Positions 51,464 to 55,394 of a stretch of DNA of 55,394 nucleotides are shown here, one piece after another. Within the stretch, counting starts at the first letter, position 1. Each line of letters starts with the position of its first letter. Origin of the DNA: J084 sp964471405 (GTDB lineage: Bacteria; Pseudomonadota; Alphaproteobacteria; Sphingomonadales; Rhodothalassiaceae); NCBI GenBank assembly GCA_964471405.1, contig CAYYGH010000009.1:1-55394 (forward strand), read 5' to 3'. Both the position numbers and the translations under genes were made by a program. The notes beneath the pieces are model-generated. The model was not told the DNA's origin. It saw only the letters and a program-made list of their open reading frames with translations, and made no database searches.

Positions 51464-52831
51464 ATGCGCTACCTTCCTCTTACTGATGATGACCGCAAGG
51501 AGATGTGTGCGGCGATCGGGGTCGAGACCGTCGACGAGCTGTTTCGCGACGTGCCGGCCGCGCTCCTCAACCCGACGCTGGGCGACCTGCCGGAAGGTGA
51601 AGGCGAGCTTGAGATCGACCGCCGCTTCCGGGCTTTCGCCCGACGCAACCTGCCGGCCTTCGAACATCCCTTCTTCATCGGTGCCGGTGCCTACCGCCAC
51701 CATGTTCCCGCCAGCGTTGACTACCTGATCCAGCGCGGCGAGTTCCTGACGGCCTACACGCCCTATCAGCCGGAGATCGCGCAGGGCACGCTGACCTATC
51801 TTTTCGAGTTTCAGAGCCAGGTGGCCGCACTCTTCGGCATGGAGGTGGCCAACGCCTCCATGTATGACGGCGCCACCGCCACCGCCGAGGCCGTGCTGAT
51901 GGCCATGCGGCTGAAGCGCAACAGACGCAAGGCCGTGCTCTCCGGCCATCTGCATCCCCATTACCGGGCCGTCATCGAGACGATGAGCCGGTTCCGCGGC
52001 GAGACCCTTGTCACCTGTGCCCCCAGCCCGGCGGATCCGGAAGCCGATCTTTCTGCCGTAGCCGCGGCGATCGACGAGGAGACCGCCTGCGTCGTTGTCC
52101 AGTACCCGGACGTCTTCGGCCATGTGAGCGATCTGACGGAGCTGGCTGCACGCGCGCATGAGAAGGGCGCGCTGCTGGTGACGGTAACCACCGAGCCCGT
52201 GGCCCTCGGCCTGCTGCGGGCGCCGGGCAGCTTCGGAGCCGACATCGCCGTCGGCGAAGGGCAGGCGCTGGGCGTGGGGCTCAATTTCGGCGGCCCGCAT
52301 CTCGGCCTGTTTACGACCCGCAAGGAATTCGTGCGCCAGATGCCCGGGCGGCTGGTGGGCGAGACGGTGGATGCCGACGGCCGACGCGGTTTCGTCCTGA
52401 CGCTTGCCGCGCGCGAGCAGCACATCCGCCGCGAGAAGGCGACATCCAACATCTGCACGAATTCTGGGCTGGCCGCGCTCGCCTTCACCATTCACATGAC
52501 GCTGCTGGGCGAGAAGGGCCTGCGCCGGCTCGCCCGCCTCAACCACGCACGGGCCGCGGCCGTGAAGGCGGCACTCGCAGCTGTGCCGGGCGTGGAAGTG
52601 CTGAACCACCGCTTCTTCAACGAAATCACGCTGCGCCTGCCGGTGGCGGCAGCCCCTGTCGTGGAAGAGCTCGCGCGGGAAGGCATCCTGGCCGGTGTGC
52701 CGGCCAGCCGCCTGTGGCCGGAGCGTGAAGACTGTCGCCATCTGCTCCTGGTCGCGGCAACCGAGACAGTGCGCGAGGCCGATATTGCGGCCCTGGTCGA
52801 CGGCCTTGCCCGGGTTCTGAAAAAGGATTGA
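51464..52831 (+). CDS. gcvPA: Glycine dehydrogenase (decarboxylating) subunit 1
   Basis: This 455-residue alpha subunit of the split P protein starts with MRYLPLTDDDRKEM. Its PLP-enzyme-like fold includes FIGAGAYRHHVPASVDYLI, the AYTPYQPEIAQGTLTYLFEFQ block and the GEGQALGVGLNFGGPHLGLF loop. The subunit pairs with GcvPB, which carries the PLP lysine. The split form is common in Alphaproteobacteria other than Rhizobiales. The stop overlaps the gcvPB ribosome site. Confidence 0.95.
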   Translation: MRYLPLTDDDRKEMCAAIGVETVDELFRDVPAALLNPTLGDLPEGEGELEIDRRFRAFARRNLPAFEHPFFIGAGAYRHHVPASVDYLIQRGEFLTAYTPYQPEIAQGTLTYLFEFQSQVAALFGMEVANASMYDGATATAEAVLMAMRLKRNRRKAVLSGHLHPHYRAVIETMSRFRGETLVTCAPSPADPEADLSAVAAAIDEETACVVVQYPDVFGHVSDLTELAARAHEKGALLVTVTTEPVALGLLRAPGSFGADIAVGEGQALGVGLNFGGPHLGLFTTRKEFVRQMPGRLVGETVDADGRRGFVLTLAAREQHIRREKATSNICTNSGLAALAFTIHMTLLGEKGLRRLARLNHARAAAVKAALAAVPGVEVLNHRFFNEITLRLPVAAAPVVEELAREGILAGVPASRLWPEREDCRHLLLVAATETVREADIAALVDGLARVLKKD

Positions 52832-52836
52832 GGAAC

Positions 52837-54387
52837 ATGGCGATGACGGATGCACCCCCTGCCGGACGGGACACCCGGACGCCTGCGCGCTCCTCGCCCG
52901 AGACATTTACCGGTCACAGAGGCCTCTTCCATGAGGAGCCGCTCATCCATGAATATCCCGGTGCCTTCGAAAAGACGGGCGTCGATCTGCCGGATGTGGA
53001 AATCGACGAAGCGCCGCTTGCGGGCTTCCTGCGCGAGGAGCCGATCGGGCTGCCGGGACTGACCGAACCGGAGGCCGTGCGCCATTACACGCGGCTTTCC
53101 CAGCTGAACTACGGAATCGACACTGGCATCTTTCCCCTTGGCTCCTGCACCATGAAGCACAATCCCCGGCTCAACGAGAAGCTGGCACGGCTGCCGGGGC
53201 TGGCGGACATCCATCCGCTGCAGCCCGAAAGCACCGTCCAGGGAGCACTGGAGCTGATGGCGGAGCTGGCCGACTGGTTGAAGCGGCTCACCGGCATGCC
53301 GGCGGTCACCCTCGTGCCCAAGGCGGGCGCCCATGGCGAGCTGGCCGGCATCATGGCGATCCGGGCGGCCCTGGAAGCGCGCGGAGATGCCCGGGAAGTC
53401 ATCCTGGTGCCGGAGTCCGCACATGGCACCAATCCCGCCACGGCCGCCTTCTGCGGTTACAAGGTGCGCGCCATTCCCGCCGGTGAGGACGGGCGCGTGG
53501 ATCTGGCCGCACTTGAGGCCGCACTCGGCCCCGAGGTCGCCGGCATCATGATCACCAATCCCAATACCTGCGGCCTGTTCGAGCGGGACATGCAGCAGAT
53601 ATCGAAGCTCGTCCATGCCGCCGGCGGCTTCGTCTACTGTGACGGGGCGAACTTCAATGCGATCGTGGGCAAGGTGCGCCCCGGCGATCTCGGCGTGGAC
53701 GCCATGCACATCAACCTGCACAAGACCTTCTCCACCCCCCACGGCGGCGGCGGACCGGGCTCGGGACCGGTGGTCTTCTCCGAGGCCCTCGCACCCTTTG
53801 CGCCGCTGCCGCGTCTTGAGCGCGACGGCGGGCGCTGGCGGCTCGTCGAATGGCCGGAAGGTGAAGAGGATCGAAGCTTCGGGCGGCTGTGCGCCTTCCA
53901 TGGCCAGATGGGCATGTTCGTGCGCGCGCTCGCCTTCATGATGAGCCTGGGCCGCAACGGCCTGAAACGGATGGCCGAGGATGCCGTGCTTGCCGCCAAC
54001 TACGTCCGCGCGCAGCTTGAGGATGTGATCACGACGCCGTTCCCCGGCCCGTCCATGCACGAGGTGCTCTTTGACGACCGCTTCCTCAAGGGTACCGGCA
54101 TCACCACCCTCGACTTCGCCAAGGCGCTCATCGACGAGGGCTTCCATCCGATGACGATCTATTTTCCCCTCGTCGTCCATGGCGCCATGCTTGTCGAGCC
54201 GACGGAAACCGAGTCCAAAGCCAGCCTCGATGAATTCATCATGGCGATGCGCAAGCTCGCCGAAGCCGCACTGGCCGGAGAAAAGGACCGCTTTATCGAG
54301 GCTCCCCGCTTTGCACCCCGCCGGCGGCTGGATGAAACCCGCGCGGCCCGGCAGCCCCGACTGACCCATGCCCAGGCAGAGGCCTGA
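52837..54387 (+). CDS. gcvPB: Glycine dehydrogenase (decarboxylating) subunit 2
   Basis: This 516-residue beta subunit has the PLP Lys at K296 in M-H-I-N-L-H-K-T-F-S-T-P-H-G-G-G-G-P-G. Substrate-side text includes IDTGIFPLGSCTMKHNPRLNE and ESAHGTNPATAAFCGY. It decarboxylates glycine and passes aminomethyl to lipoyl-GcvH. The ATG at 52837 lies five bases after the gcvPA stop with AAGGATTGAGG upstream. A Pro/Arg-rich N-terminal stretch of about 20 residues precedes the conserved part. The gene for the L protein is not here. Confidence 0.95.
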   Translation: MAMTDAPPAGRDTRTPARSSPETFTGHRGLFHEEPLIHEYPGAFEKTGVDLPDVEIDEAPLAGFLREEPIGLPGLTEPEAVRHYTRLSQLNYGIDTGIFPLGSCTMKHNPRLNEKLARLPGLADIHPLQPESTVQGALELMAELADWLKRLTGMPAVTLVPKAGAHGELAGIMAIRAALEARGDAREVILVPESAHGTNPATAAFCGYKVRAIPAGEDGRVDLAALEAALGPEVAGIMITNPNTCGLFERDMQQISKLVHAAGGFVYCDGANFNAIVGKVRPGDLGVDAMHINLHKTFSTPHGGGGPGSGPVVFSEALAPFAPLPRLERDGGRWRLVEWPEGEEDRSFGRLCAFHGQMGMFVRALAFMMSLGRNGLKRMAEDAVLAANYVRAQLEDVITTPFPGPSMHEVLFDDRFLKGTGITTLDFAKALIDEGFHPMTIYFPLVVHGAMLVEPTETESKASLDEFIMAMRKLAEAALAGEKDRFIEAPRFAPRRRLDETRAARQPRLTHAQAEA

Positions 54388-54435
54388 GGAGAGCACCGTC
54401 AGCCGGACGCATCGGGCTGGAAGAGCAGGCAGGAC

Positions 54436-54457
54436 CCCGCCTCCACAACAAGGCGGG
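54436..54457 (+). terminator. Possible terminator hairpin after gcvPB
   Basis: CCCGCCT and AGGCGGG (7-base arms, 8-base loop) lie about 50 bases after the gcvPB stop. No T-run follows, so termination may be Rho-assisted or the hairpin may protect the 3' end. Confidence 0.4.
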
Positions 54458-54807
54458 AAGAGGACGTGGCCAGCTGCGCCGGCAGCCTATGAACACAAGC
54501 GAGATGCCGGCCCATCCGTGCCTTCCGCCGAACGGGAAACGGAATCTCGGCCACCCGCGCGGATGGTGGAGGCGGCTGATTTTGCCAGCGCCGATTCGCC
54601 CCGCTTCCCGGCCGGATATCGCGGATAACGATCGGCGGGATATTGCATTGCAACATTCGTTGATGCGCAATAACACATGCGACAGTATGTCGCAGTCTGG
54701 CGCCCGCTTTTCTCATTAGTTGATTTTTCCATTAAATGTCAGAACCTTGTTCCTTTGGAGGAAGCCGTGCGAGCAAACCCGCCATCTCCGGCGCGAAGGC
54801 ACAAGGC
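54458..54807. other. Intergenic stretch, upstream half
   Basis: No convincing gene: small open frames on both strands lack ribosome sites and family similarity. Composition changes to AT-rich from about 54610. A perfect inverted repeat, GCGACA-GTA-TGTCGC (54679-54693), lies near ATTGCATTGCAA and could be an operator. No function can be assigned. Confidence 0.4.
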
Positions 54808-55105
54808 TTGACATTGGGAAATGGTTAACGATTTTCTGGACAAGGTTCTCCACGTGCCTGACGGTTGCAGAGTGACGCGCACGTCTCGGGAAGGTGTCCT
54901 TTCGCGTGTGGGTCCTCTCGTTCAGGCGAGGACGTGTGATTGCCCCTCCTGCCAGTCGGGTTCCCCCCGCCCGACTGGTTACAGAGGGACCGTCGGTGCC
55001 CCTCCCCCGATGACGACGGTCCCGTAAGCGACGGCGTTCGACTCCCCTCCCTGTCAACGCCGAACCAGGCGGGTGTCCGTTGCCCCTACGGACACCCGCC
55101 ACTTC
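54808..55105 (+). ncRNA. Candidate sRNA with serial hairpins and C-rich loops
   Basis: Perfect or near-perfect stems follow one another: ACGTGC/GCACGT (54852-54884), GTCCTC/GAGGAC (54912-54933), a 9-base stem (54952-54978, loop TTCCCCCCG), a 10-base stem (54986-55023, loop with CCCCTCCCCC), CGGCGTT/AACGCCG (55032-55062, loop TCCCCTCCCT) and a 12-base stem (55069-55099, loop TGCCCCT). TGCCCCTCC also occurs single-stranded at about 54941-54949. TTGACA at 54808-54813 may be a -35, but the -10 is poor. C-rich loops complementary to Shine-Dalgarno sequences are known from alphaproteobacterial sRNAs (CcsR, GsrN, alpha-r15). No coding frame fits. Plus strand is inferred from the C-rich loops. Confidence 0.55.
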
Positions 55106-55292
55106 TTTCCTTTCCCCTGCCATCGGCAAAGGCAATCCCCATCCATCATCTGTGGCCCGCTGCCCTGTGGAGAGATCAACAATACAATTTGATCTAATAG
55201 CTGATAATGTATTTAATAATTAGATGAAAGATACGATCGATTTCATTGGGGGCAATTGGAGGGGGCTGCAATTTACATGGGGAGAATGTCAA

Positions 55293-55394
55293 ATGCGGAA
55301 CTTCCTGAATGGAATACGGCATCTGCCGTTTCCGACACTTGGCGCGGTCATGCTTCTCTTCTGTCTGACGGCAGGCGCGCATGCGCAGGCGGCC
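55293..55394 (+). CDS. N-terminus of an unidentified secreted protein (cut by window edge)
   Basis: The first 34 codons run into the right edge. The ATG follows GGGGAG at eight bases. The residues form a typical Sec signal: basic n-region (MRNFLNGIRHL), hydrophobic core LGAVMLLFCLTAG and a cleavage site after AHA. Upstream at 55187-55250 the DNA is strikingly AT-rich, with TTGATC and TTTAAT spaced 17 bases, plus TGATAAT, a plausible promoter. The mature protein is not visible. Confidence 0.65.
   Translation, partial: MRNFLNGIRHLPFPTLGAVMLLFCLTAGAHAQAA

Noticed and set aside
54399..54716. Minus-strand frame of 105 codons after gcvPB
   Set aside because: No Shine-Dalgarno before the start, no similarity, and it overlaps the terminator-like hairpin region.

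Overview
The window is high-GC DNA from an alphaproteobacterium. FlaF/FlbT, SciP (DUF1153), a TipF-like degenerate EAL protein, an LdtR-type MarR regulator, a lipoyl-bearing PDH E1 beta subunit and the serB/miaA/ilvC neighbourhood are all typical of that class. I cannot fix the order or genus. Genes are dense and no rRNA, tRNA, IS element, prophage or CRISPR array was recognised. A 100-N scaffold gap sits at 45896-45995.

Left edge (1-3.6 kb): the most unusual region is a minus-strand RiPP locus that I read as a graspetide (omega-ester/amide cross-linked peptide) cluster. Gene order is precursor D, two overlapping MvdC/MvdD-like ATP-grasp ligases, then precursors C, B and A. All four short peptides share the leader core L-G-R-R-[VL]-A-R ending in a Gly-rich GGG/GAG/AGAG junction. 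C and B are paralogues with a CETC-x-TC core; A and D have unrelated cores. A near-consensus sigma-70 promoter (1003-1031, minus) lies between the enzymes and the C-B-A precursors. No transporter or protease is in the window; a gene fragment at 2-52 shows the sequence continues to the left.

3.9-23.8 kb: a Tat-exported amidase, a DUF2147 protein and an FMO-type monooxygenase lead into the cell-elongation operon mreB-mreC-mreD-mrdA(PBP2)-rodA. Next come ilvC and miaA opposite serB, an LdtR-like regulator, dnaA, the flagellin regulators flbT-flaF, pdhA-pdhB and ftsB.

24-40.6 kb: a plus-strand block holds tipF-like, a HAD-IIA phosphatase, an SLC13/RCK permease, bpt and a Tat-exported TRAP-type binding protein. 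A minus-strand block holds an S49 peptidase, a TrmN6-like methyltransferase and a DUF2007 protein. Then come a polyprenyl diphosphate synthase, a small unknown protein, a PaaI-like thioesterase, an ankyrin-repeat protein, a membrane histidine kinase and mnmA.

40.7-46.8 kb: flagellar hook genes fliK-flgD-flgE end at a strong terminator and are followed by sciP, which has CtrA-like half-sites and a hairpin upstream. A dispersed palindromic repeat (copies at about 37.05-37.26 and 45.66-45.85 kb) runs into the assembly gap, whose two sides carry the identical 55 bases.

46.8-55.4 kb: a perfect FNR box placed at -41.5 from a good -10 precedes an outer-membrane porin and two periplasmic monohaem cytochromes c, suggesting oxygen-limited expression. 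A tandem glycine riboswitch controls gcvT-gcvH-gcvPA-gcvPB. Downstream lies a stretch without a gene whose consecutive hairpins repeatedly expose CCCCT/CCCCTCC loops, a candidate undescribed sRNA. The window ends inside a secreted protein gene.
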